From assembly GCA_020310875.1 (NCBI GenBank), contig CM035417.1:89588199-89652198 (forward strand): a stretch of DNA of 64,000 bases, in the 5' to 3' direction. Position numbers and translations under genes: made by a program. Positions 1-11,317 of the stretch are shown in pieces; within the stretch, counting starts at the first letter, position 1, and every line of letters begins with the position of its first letter. The notes under the pieces are model-generated. The model searched no databases and was not told where the DNA came from. It was given only the letters and a program-made list of their open reading frames with translations. This DNA is from Ceratopteris richardii (taxonomy: Eukaryota > Streptophyta > Polypodiopsida > Polypodiales > Pteridaceae).

Positions 1-110
1 GAACAATGTTCTAGATAGCTAATATGGTAACTTCTATTGTAAATGCCCCGTATTGTACACCCAATGTGACATTCAAAATTTTTTTCCTATTCTAAGAAAA
101 AGGGGGTACT
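1..110 (+). pseudogene. 3' end of a gag gene plus polypurine tract of a TR-GAG LTR element
   Basis: This segment repeats at 4113-4218 on + and at about 6517-6640 on -. In all three the same reading frame ends in a Cys-rich stretch (Y-C-K-C-P...Q-C) and then R-K-R-G-x-L-stop, immediately followed by a purine run (about 94-107, AAGAAAAAGGGGG) and an LTR start. No protease, integrase or RT lies between gag and LTR. The Cys-rich tail may be a degenerate zinc knuckle, but the spacing is not canonical. The copy is cut by the window edge and has an in-frame stop. Confidence 0.55.
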
Positions 111-1253
111 TGTAACCTCTTTGTTACTACCTAAATGCCAGTAGTTTTTTTTGTGTCAGATAACATCTTTGTCAGCTCTAAACTGTGAGATCGTTTTTTA
201 GAAGGTCACGTGCATCACGAAAACCATTGACCTGTAGTCAATGCCAAGGCCAACGTCTTGTATATATATCCTTTTTGTTTAGTAAAATCTAGCGCACTTT
301 GTATCTGCTACCACTCCTTGTCATAGCATTTGTCTATAGTGGTGCCTAACAACTGCTACAATACATAAAAGCTAATGTGAACATCCTTGCGTGTTGTCAA
401 GATTCATTAGTGATGCTGCCTCCAACCTGTGCATCTATCATAGTTCGTGAGCCTCGTTGCCATTAAGCTATGATGTGTGCTTATGGAAACATGTTGTTGC
501 TTTTGATTAATCATGAACTTGATGAAGAGGAAGTTGTTCTACGTCAAAGATGAAGTTGAAAATCTATTCGCACATCAAGTTGGAAACAGAGCTTTCGAAG
601 ACGCATACATTGGAAGACCCATTGAAAACTTTTATAGCAAAGTTTTGTAAATCTATGAAGCATATTATAGTATATAAACCTATGTATAACAGAGTTTTGT
701 AAAGCTTTGAAGCATAGTATAGTAAAGTGTTTGCTGAAGTTATGATATTGCCGATACAAAAAAGCTGTAGGTGACTTGTTTTGTTGCCGCTAACGTCTCC
801 TACACACATATAACCTTGATGGTGCTACCAAACATTTGTGAAGTCACTCCTGAAGCGTTTGTTTATGTTACGTTTTTCATACATATTTATGAGCACAAGG
901 GCTATGTGTAAGTTGCAAATCATATCACATTTTAGTTAATCCTTTTTGTTGTAAACTTCTTTCTCAATAGAAGTTAGGAATTCGAGATTCATAAAGACTA
1001 AAAAGGAATCCTTTTGTAAACGCATTCACGTACATACTCGTTCATATTTATTCATATATGCTAAACATTCAGGGCATAGATAATTCCATGAGAAGAAGTA
1101 TTCACATGCACAACTTATTGAAGGATTCTGTTCTCAAGATTATTTCTGCTTTTATGATGCACATGATGGAACCACGTTTTTTCTTGAGTGCTGCTCTATT
1201 AGTAATGCACTACTCCATTCTCCTCCACATTCATATCCATAGTTTCTTTCACA
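111..1253 (+). repeat. LTR of TR-GAG family A, copy 1
   Basis: It begins TGTAACC directly after a polypurine tract and ends in TTTCACA, one base before a tRNA-Met-type primer-binding site, so it has TG...CA ends. It aligns along its length with the LTR at 4219-5122, which lacks about 215 bp present here around 515-780, and with the inverted LTR split between 8117-8982 and 15294-15751. Because it has a polypurine tract on its left and a primer-binding site on its right, it looks like a shared LTR inside a tandem array. Open frames inside it are chance. Confidence 0.75.
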
Positions 1254-1254
1254 G

Positions 1255-1267
1255 TGGTATAAGAGCC
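1255..1267 (+). other. Primer-binding site of the family A element
   Basis: TGGTATAAGAGCC differs at one base from the usual plant LTR primer-binding site TGGTATCAGAGCC, which is complementary to the 3' end of initiator tRNA-Met. It starts two bases after the LTR end. The same site recurs at 5124-5136 and, diverged, on the minus strand near 18070-18085. Confidence 0.75.
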
Positions 1268-2865
<1,598 letters not shown>

Positions 2866-3065
2866 TTGGTTGCTCCTTGCTTTTGATTATTAGCATCATC
2901 TCATCTCTAAATATGTAACCAAATATATTCCTTCCTTGTAGATAGGCTTCCATTCTGATTGGCCATGTTGGGTAATTACCTTGATCTAATTTGTCAATAG
3001 ATGAGGGAAATATATCGCTTATGATGCTTAGGTTCTCTTATACCACTGATCAGATATAGATAGAG
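2866..3065 (-). pseudogene. Fragment of Copia D gag N-terminus, inserted antisense
   Basis: On the minus strand this reads MEAYLQGRN...GYIF.DEMM followed by a Lys/Gln-rich stretch ending PTQE, which clearly matches the gag start of the Copia element at 37674-37790. A primer-binding-like motif (TGGTATAAGAG on the minus strand, near 3041-3050) precedes it, as in element D. Only the first ~35 residues plus leader remain, so it is a truncated remnant inside family A sequence. Confidence 0.6.
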
Positions 3066-3489
3066 ATGAGAGAGTGTTTGCAAAAACCTTCTCTACACCA
3101 GCCAATATAGCTTCAAGAATGCCTAACGTACTTCCTTAGCTTCCAAAATACGCATAAAGAATCACTAAGTCCTATGGACCACAAAACAAAATACTGAGAG
3201 CTAACAATCTAGTATGAATTGACTGCAAAGCTTTTGCATAATCTAATTTAAGTGTCTAGCTAACTAAAGTAGGTTATTTTATGAATTTAGTTCGACTATA
3301 CACTAAGCAAAAAGTCGAAGGTCTAGGGAGTCAACCTGACTTTTCAAGAAAAAGATGAGTGTAGACATAGTCACCTTCAAAACTTCATAGATTGAAATCT
3401 AATCATCCAAAGTTGACATGAAAAATGAAAACCAAAGGCTTCTTCACATGGAAAAGTGTATTATGCTTTGCGAATAGTGCTTCACCTAC
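3066..3489 (+). repeat. Internal non-coding region of family A
   Basis: No gene is seen. 3300-3489 is the inverted counterpart of about 7250-7430 (shared stretch around the repeated 'ATGAAAACCAAA' motif), so it belongs to the region just upstream of family A gag. 3066-3300 could not be assigned. Confidence 0.4.
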
Positions 3490-4216
3490 TGAATGAGAAT
3501 TAGAAGAGCCTTCTCAAGAATTCAAGACACAATGATAAATTTAGGAAGTGCAAGCATATGGTATCATTATCATCACACTTGAAAACATAAAGATACACTA
3601 TGTGGCCGAGGCAAAGAATGCATATGAACCTTGGAAAATGTTGGAGAACATCTTTAGTACTCCTGAGAAGCACGATAAAATGACCCTCAAAATGCAATTG
3701 TATGGACTTTCACTTAATCCCAATGACGATATTGCATCTCCTTAATTAGGATGGAGGTCCTAGTGACCCAATTTCATTCCCTTCAATTTTTAGTGCCCGA
3801 TGAAGACAAACAGAAATAATTTTGAAGGCCCTTCCCAAATCCTATATAAACATAGTTACAATCTTTAAAGTGAAGGAACATATTGCACTCCTAGATGATG
3901 TATTTATAAACTATTTACAATAAGAAGAGAAAAGGATCCAAAAACCACATCACCAAAGGGAAAAACTTCTACAATTTGATTTAACAAAAGGAAATGCATC
4001 TTTTGCAATAAAAATCACACTTAACAAGCAATTGGTTTAGGATACCAAAGGAGTTTAACAAGAGGACTTAATATCTAGAGAAGACTTCATATTTATCAAC
4101 CAAAAACAAGAACAATGTTCTAGGTACATAATATGGTAACCTATTGTAAATGCCCTATATTGTATACCCAATGTGGCATTCAAAACCTTTTTCCTATTCC
4201 AAGGAAAAATGGGGGA
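3490..4216 (+). pseudogene. gag (UBN2-type) pseudogene of TR-GAG family A, copy 1
   Basis: Copia-type gag (capsid) proteins package element RNA into cytoplasmic virus-like particles. The clearest open part is 3548-3745, with the UBN2 pattern A-x-E-A-x-x-A-Y-x-x-W/L-K-M-L-E...K-M-x-L-Y-G-L-x-L-N-P-x-D-D-I-A-S. Downstream frames keep traces of EKRI and the Cys-rich terminus seen in the inverted copy at 6530-7270, but several frameshifts and stops intervene. Gag ends directly at a polypurine tract (about 4201-4217) and an LTR at 4219; there is no room for pol. This is the defining feature of a non-autonomous TR-GAG element. Confidence 0.65.
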
Positions 4217-4218
4217 AT

Positions 4219-5122
4219 TGTGACCTACTTTTTCACTATCTAAATGCTAGTAGTTTGTTTGTGTCAGATAACATCTTTGTCAGCTCTAACTTGTGAGATC
4301 CTTTTTCAGAAGGCCATGTGCTTCACCAAAGCCATTGACCTATCTTCAATGCCAAGGCGAGCTTCTTGTATTTATATCCTTTTTGTTTAGTAAAATCTAG
4401 TGCACATTTTATCTTTGTATCTCCACATAATCTCCACCACTCCATTCCATAACCATGTGTATAATGGTTCTTAACAACTGCTACAATACATAAATGGTAA
4501 TATGAGCATCCTTGCATGTTGTCAAGGTTCATTAGTGATGTAGGCTCCAACCTTTGCACCTATCATAGTTTGTGAGGCTTGTTGCCATTAAGGTATGATG
4601 TGTGCTTATGGACACATTTTTTTGCGTCTACTAACGTCTCCTATACACATATAACCTTGATGGTGCTAGCAAACATTTGTGAAGTCATTATTGAAGCGTT
4701 TGTTTATGTTACTTTTTTCATACATATTTAATATGTTCATGCTCAGTTATTTGTTTATGAGCACAAATGCTATGTGTAAGCTACAAATCATATCAGATTT
4801 TAGTTAATCTTTTTTGCTATAAACTTCTTTTTTTATAGAAGTTATGAATTCGAGATCACAAAGACTGAAAAGCAATTCTTTTGTAAAGGCATTCACTGAT
4901 ACATACTCATTCATATTTATTCATATATGCTAAACATTAATGGCATAGATCATTTCATGAGAAGATGTGTTCACATGCACAACTTATTAAAGGGTTATTT
5001 TCTCAAGATTATTTCCGCTTTTATGATGGACATGATGGAAACACGTTTTTGCTTAAGTGCTACTCTAACAGTAATGCACTACTACATTCTCCTTCACATT
5101 CATATCCATATTTGCTTTCACA
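4219..5122 (+). repeat. LTR of TR-GAG family A, copy 2
   Basis: Starts TGTGACC after the polypurine tract and ends TTTCACA before the primer-binding site at 5124. At about 904 bp it is shorter than the copy at 111-1253 because of an internal deletion, and clearly diverged from it, so the pair is not a recent insertion. LTRs normally carry the promoter and polyadenylation signals; a TATA-like stretch (tatttatatcc, about 4369-4379) is visible but untested. Confidence 0.72.
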
Positions 5123-5123
5123 T

Positions 5124-5136
5124 TGGTATAAGAGCC
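5124..5136 (+). other. Primer-binding site following LTR copy 2
   Basis: TGGTATAAGAGCC, the same as at 1255-1267. A primer-binding site here means the LTR at 4219-5122 also serves as the 5' LTR of a second, truncated unit, giving an LTR-gag-LTR tandem. Confidence 0.7.
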
Positions 5137-6324
<1,188 letters not shown>

Positions 6325-6379
6325 CTCCCTTCCTTTCTCTTTCTTAGCATGCAAGAGGCTACTTGGATATAACCTCCTA

Positions 6380-6516
6380 TGTCTTTAGTAATCATGGATA
6401 TTAATGTGGAGGAGAATATGGAGGAGGATGGAGATTACATGGAGATAGAAAGATAAAAGTTGTGCTAGATTTGATTAAAAAATAGACTACAGACATTTAG
6501 GTAATGACAAAAGATT
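6380..6516 (-). repeat. Family A LTR 5' end, inverted
   Basis: Read on the minus strand from 6516 it starts TGTAAAATCTTTTG directly after a polypurine tract (AGAAAAAGGGGGG, about 6522-6535) and keeps the LTR motif around ATCTCCAT...AATCTCCA seen at 4420-4460. The rest of this LTR is missing. Confidence 0.6.
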
Positions 6517-6521
6517 TTACA

Positions 6522-7270
6522 ATTCCCCCCTTTTTCTAAGAATAGAAAAACAAGTTTGAATGCCACATTGGGCATTCACTATGGGACATTTACAATAGCA
6601 GTTACCATATTAGGTACCTAGAACATTGTTCTTGTTTTTTGTTGATGAATCTCAGGTCTTCTCTACATAATAAGTCCCCATGTTAAAATCCTTGTGTCTC
6701 CTAAATCAATTGCTTGGTAAGTGTCATATCTTTCCATAAAAGGTGCATTTCCTTTTGCCAAATTAATGTCTAGAAATGTATCTCTAGGCTGATCTGGTTT
6801 TTCAATCCTTTTCTCTTCTGATTGTAGAGAGTTTATAATTACATCCTCTAGGATTGGAATAGGTTCCTTCTCTTTCAAGATAGTAGCTATGTTTACAAAG
6901 GAGTTGGCAAGGGTGTTCAGAATTATTTCTATTTTGTATTCTTTGGGTACTAAACATAGAAGCAAATGCAATTGGGTCACTATGATTTTCATCCTATTTA
7001 CAAGAGATGCAATATCCTCATCGGGATTAAGTAGAAGTCCATACAATTGCATTTTGGGGGTCATTTTATTGTGCTTCTCATAAGCACGAAAGCTGTGCTC
7101 CAACATTTTCAAAGCTTCATATGCATTCCTTGCCTCGTCCACATAGTGTATGTATGTGTTGTCAAGTGTGGTGATAATGATACCATATGCTTTCTCTTCC
7201 TAAAGTTGTCATTATGTCTTGACCGCTTGAGAAAGCTCTAATAATTCTCCTTCACTAGGCGGAGCATTGC
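6522..7270 (-). pseudogene. gag (UBN2-type) of TR-GAG family A, inverted copy
   Basis: Best preserved gag of the family: 6663-7142 on minus is open for 159 codons. It shows the UBN2 signature A-R-N-A-Y-E-A-L-K-M-L-E, then K-M-Q-L-Y-G-L-L-L-N-P-D-E-D-I-A-S, a 'VPKEYKIEIILNTLANSF' segment and the typical end L-E-D-V-I-I-N-S-L-Q-S-E-E-K-R-I. Homology to copy 1 extends upstream of the first Met to about 7270, so the original start lay further 5'. After 6663 a stop interrupts, but the frame ending R-K-R-G-E-L and the polypurine tract follow within 130 bp. No protease or pol domain is present. Confidence 0.7.
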
Positions 7271-8116
7271 TTGGGAAGCTTTATACACGGTTGCACATTA
7301 AAAAGCATTTGGTTTTCATTTTCAATGTATGAAAAAATATACTTGTGAACTTATCTACACCTTCAAAGGCCACTATGTCGAGAAGGTCCTATAGACTATC
7401 CAACAACAGTGTCTAATCCCGTTATTTTAGGCAAGTCATAAGAAATTATTTACAAGAGGAGCTAGCTCAAACTTGGATGCCTAGGAGTTATTATGAAGTT
7501 GTAAATGCTTTGAAATGTTCTTACAAATCTTTGATAAGGTGTGAACGTAGACAAGAATCATGTAGGCGATGAAGATTTTCACAGAGAACAACAAGAGGGA
7601 GCACATATAGTTTTCATAAAAAATTAGATTATAATCCTCTCTTTTTTTCTCACCTATCCATTCATCTTTGTGCAAGAAGCAAGCCTAAGAGCTTTGCTTT
7701 GGCTGTTGGACTACCCTCATAATCTATCTCACATAGATGTGGTCATGTGAACATGTGTTTGTAAAAGCTCCGAAGATAAAATCTATGTACTTATCTTGGT
7801 CAATTGTAAAAGATCAAAAGGTGGAATGAATCTCCACGAAAGAGGGATTCAATCTTCAATGAAGAGCCTTCGATAAAGATCCTTTCTTTGATGATAGTTG
7901 AATATTCGAACAATTCTTGATCTTCTAACGTTCCTCGATAGCTTGATGATATTAGCCTTCAAGAAATAATCCTTCAATGCTAAATCTAAGAAACTTTAGA
8001 TAGCTCGAACTTGAACAAATGTAGACATGATCGATTGATTCAGACAAGTGAACCAATGACATGTACCAAATATTACAAATAGATCTCCGAAAGGTCTTCA
8101 ATACGTTTCAATACTA
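7271..8116 (-). repeat. Family A internal leader region, inverted
   Basis: 7690-8115 is a direct repeat of 5240-5700 and the inverse of the leader at 1330-1645. At about 8112-8120 the leader joins the LTR without a recognisable primer-binding site, indicating a small deletion. 7668-7850 resembles the candidate LTR start of element D at 36519-36700 (shared TGCAAGAAGCAAG). No gene. Confidence 0.5.
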
Positions 8117-8982
8117 TATGGATGTAGAGGAGAGTGGACTAGTACATTACTCTTCGAGTAGGAGGGAATCAAAAACGTGGTCCCATCATGTGAATCATAA
8201 AAGTAGGAATTATCTTGAAAATAGAATCCTTCAATAAGGTGTGCATGTGAAATTATTTATGACATTAGTGTTTACCATATATGAACAAATAGACGACCTT
8301 CACAAAGGTCGTCTTTCTAGTCTCCATGAATATCGAGTTCATAATATCTGTAAGAAAGCAACTTTGTCGCCAAAACGATGAACTAAAATATGACATAATG
8401 TGCAACGTACCCGTAGCACTTGCGCTGATAAACAAATAAGTGAGTATGAACACACATAAAATATACGTGTGAAAACAGTAACATATAGACAAACACATCC
8501 GCGGCGACTTCACAAATATAGGAGACTTTAGCTGCAACAAAACAATTCGCCTGCAACTTTGATTTATTGGCAGCAGTATAGCCTCAGTAGAGACGCTTTA
8601 TATACTATAATATACTTGCGAAATGAGGTGCGAATGGATTTTCGACTGCATCTTGGAGATTCAACAGCACGTAATGATTCAACAGCGATGGCATGTGTCC
8701 AACGGCAACAAGCTTCACGAATTTTGACAGGCGCAAATGTTAGAGGCATCACCGTAATTGAATCTTGACAGCAGCCAACGATGTTGACAATAGCTTTTAT
8801 GTATTGTCGCGGCATCTGTTGATTGATAGTTCTAGCTCTGCATATGTCAATCAAATGTATTTAATAGTCGTTGTGTGAATACGCACATGAACTTTATGTA
8901 TGTATCAGGAATTTATACTCTATGAATTCTTGTACCATATTAATTGATGGTTGCACATACATTTGTAAGAATGCTTCTCATT
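8117..8982 (-). repeat. Family A LTR, inverted, 3' part (split by the LINE)
   Basis: Reverse complement of the LTR at about 340-1235 and of 2430-2865. Its missing half resumes at 15294 after the LINE. The open frame at 8265-8540 lies in LTR sequence and is spurious. Confidence 0.7.
8967..8982 (+). repeat. Left target-site duplication of the LINE
   Basis: AAGAATGCTTCTCATT, repeated exactly at 15278-15293. The first one or two A residues on the right could belong to the poly(A) tail, so the duplication is 14-16 bp. Confidence 0.93.
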
Positions 8983-9310
8983 CTTTGGCTTCAAAAGATT
9001 AGCTTTAAACTGCAACTTCGAAATTATGTAGAAAATAATGTGCGGGAGAGCGATGCTGAAGCGACGGTCTGAAGTGTTGCAGAACGAAGCTGAAGCTGTA
9101 GCGTTGCTGATGAAGTTTTGAGAGAGTCATCACTCTCCGAGCCTTGCTGGTGATTCTAGCTTTGCACGCGGCCAGTCCCAGTCACTCCTAGTGAAAATTG
9201 TAAAGCCCTGCGTTGCGCCATGTGTGACGGATTGCTGGACGACGACGGTGCTGCTGCGACGGCAACAAGCATTCTTCTGCCTTCGCGTGCTCACTCTCGG
9301 TGATTTTCCC

Positions 9311-9466
9311 GTCTGTCGCGATACGTGCTCCCCGTCTGTCGCGACACTCGACCCCCCGTCTATCACGATACGTGGCGCTCCATCTGTCGCGATACGTGCT
9401 CCCCGTCTGTCGCGACACTCGACCCCCCGTCTATCACGATACGTGGCGCTCCATCTGTCGCGATAC
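9311..9466 (+). repeat. 71-bp tandem repeats in the LINE 5' UTR
   Basis: A 71-bp unit starts at 9311, repeats at about 9382 and begins a third time near 9453. The unit is itself built of ~18-24-bp sub-repeats with the core CTGTCGCGAYAC; more degenerate cores continue to about 9535. Each core has the palindrome TCGCGA with two CpGs. Tandem CpG-rich 5' UTR repeats often act as internal promoters in LINEs; that role here is inference. Open frames across it on both strands reflect the repeat. Confidence 0.9.
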
Positions 9467-9928
9467 AGTGCTTTGTGCAATAGACGTGGCCCCCCATCTG
9501 TCGCGATACTCCTCCATCTCTCGCGATATACTGCTTTTGTGCGATAGACCCCCGCCTTGGTTTTTGCGCTCAGACGGCCCTTTTTCGGAGCAAGTTTATC
9601 GGCTTAGTTCGTGAAGGCTTAATAAAGAAAGTTTTGGAGAAGAGTTTTTCCCTGCCATCTTTTCCTTAAAAAAGAGGAAATCCTTGACTTTTAACATCTG
9701 TCGCCTGTTGGGGTTTTTCCTAGAGTGAAGGCTTCTATTAGAAAAGAATAAAAAAGAGAAAAAAGTATCAACAACTCTTTGGGTCTTTCGTAGAGTGAAG
9801 GCTTTTATTACAAAAGAAAAAAAGAAAAAGGTTAAATTGTCCAAAGTTTAAGATAATAGATTTATAGAAGTACTTTTGGAACCTTCAGTGAGTAGAAAGG
9901 AGCTCTTTTTAAAAGGAGAAAGTAGGTC

Positions 9929-11317
9929 ATGGATTTGGCATCCCCCTCTCTTGTGAGAAGCAATCTGGCCCCTCCCCCCGGGGAGACCGCTAACCTGGCC
10001 TCTTTGTTGGAGGGGGGCTCTTGTGCCGCCCAAGGGACCCTCGAGAGTGCTGAACCCCCCTTGGTCTCCCTCAATAGATCCGCAATTTTGTCAACTCAGG
10101 AGGAGCTCAAGAAAGTTTGCCTCGTCGGCCAAATGTTCGGCCCTAAGCCCCCGCTCGAAACTGTGCGTCAGTGGCTTCGCAACGAGTGGTTCCCCCGCGG
10201 GCTAGTTGTTTGTAAGTGTCAGTTCTTACCGGCGAGCCACTTGCTGCTAGTCTTTGAAAATGAAGATATGGCGTTTCGAGCCCTTAGTGTCGGAACTTGG
10301 CAACTTGGCCGGGCGACCCTATGCCTTTTCAGATGGTCGCCTGACTTTACTCCCGACAAATCGAAATCGCTCCGGTACCCCCTCTGGGTTGAGCTCCCTA
10401 ACCTGCCATACTTCTTGTACAACTTCGTATGGGACATTGTTTCTCCTATCGGCAAGCCGTTGGCCTCGCGCGAGGACATTGGTGGTCTCATTTATGAAGG
10501 AGCAAAACACTCATTCAACGCCCGGTGGCACCCTCAAATCTGTGTCGAGGCTGACCTCAGTACGCCACTCCCATCGAAGATCAAACTGGACTTGGGCGAA
10601 GGGGATGTATGGGAGCAAGACATCAGCTACAAAAACCTTCCCAACGCGTGCTTTCGCTGTGGCCAACAAGGTCACAGGATCAAAGATTGCCCTTTGAGAC
10701 GAAAAAGCAAGCCAAATCAAGAAGCCCCCAAAAATGCTCAAGACAGCAATGGAGCATTGAATCACTCGACGAAAGAAGAGGAACTCAAGGGTCCCCGTAA
10801 TCCAGAAGATGATGCAGACGGGTTCATCGAAGTCAGAAGAAGAAGGAAAAGAAGCCCTAGGGCAACCTCTGAGCGACACAACAAGTCTGTTTCCCCCTCC
10901 AGCAACTTGTATTGCAGTCTGGAAAAGGAAATCAATGAGTTTGACTACCCAGGTGGGAACCAACTTGAGGAGGACACCGAGGTCAAAGGCCTGGAGATCC
11001 CTGACAGTAAAGAAACCCTGCAGGAGGGTTACACTACAAGCAAAGAAGACGGCTTTACTACCAGCAACGAAGATAACATGGATAGTGAAAGCTCCATCAT
11101 CGGATCGACTATCCCGGAAACGGAGCTGAAAACGGTGTACCTTTCTTCCCAGCAGGAGGCATCCCGCAAAGGAAAACAACCTATGGAGTTACCGTGGAAA
11201 AGCCCCCACAAGAACCTACTGCTAACTCGGGATCCGATCCGAGCGAAAAAGAAAGATGAACCCAAGAAAAGAAAGGACAAAGCTCCCTCCCGCAAAGAGG
11301 GATTACTACGACAATGA
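9929..11317 (+). CDS. LINE ORF1: DUF4283/CCHC zinc-knuckle nucleic-acid-binding protein
   Basis: 462 residues, uninterrupted. Residues ~50-175 look like the DUF4283 domain found at the N-terminus of plant LINE ORF1 and related proteins (W-x-x-x-x-x-F-P-R-G, then 'RALSVGTW', 'PLWVELPNLP'). Residues 241-254 form a canonical CX2CX4HX4C zinc knuckle (CFRCGQQGHRIKDC), expected to bind element RNA. The C-terminal ~200 residues are charged and low in complexity, with basic RRRRKR and KKRKDK clusters. The protein should coat LINE RNA in the ribonucleoprotein with ORF2. The ATG at 9929 is the first one in frame before the conserved region. The stop overlaps the ORF2 start as ATGA, suggesting coupled termination-reinitiation. 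Confidence 0.9.
   Translation: MDLASPSLVRSNLAPPPGETANLASLLEGGSCAAQGTLESAEPPLVSLNRSAILSTQEELKKVCLVGQMFGPKPPLETVRQWLRNEWFPRGLVVCKCQFLPASHLLLVFENEDMAFRALSVGTWQLGRATLCLFRWSPDFTPDKSKSLRYPLWVELPNLPYFLYNFVWDIVSPIGKPLASREDIGGLIYEGAKHSFNARWHPQICVEADLSTPLPSKIKLDLGEGDVWEQDISYKNLPNACFRCGQQGHRIKDCPLRRKSKPNQEAPKNAQDSNGALNHSTKEEELKGPRNPEDDADGFIEVRRRRKRSPRATSERHNKSVSPSSNLYCSLEKEINEFDYPGGNQLEEDTEVKGLEIPDSKETLQEGYTTSKEDGFTTSNEDNMDSESSIIGSTIPETELKTVYLSSQQEASRKGKQPMELPWKSPHKNLLLTRDPIRAKKKDEPKKRKDKAPSRKEGLLRQ

Noticed and set aside
9130-9614. Arg/Asp- and Ser/Arg-repeat frames on both strands in the LINE 5' UTR
   Set aside because: They are translations of the 71-bp tandem repeat, overlap each other on opposite strands and precede the real ORF1.
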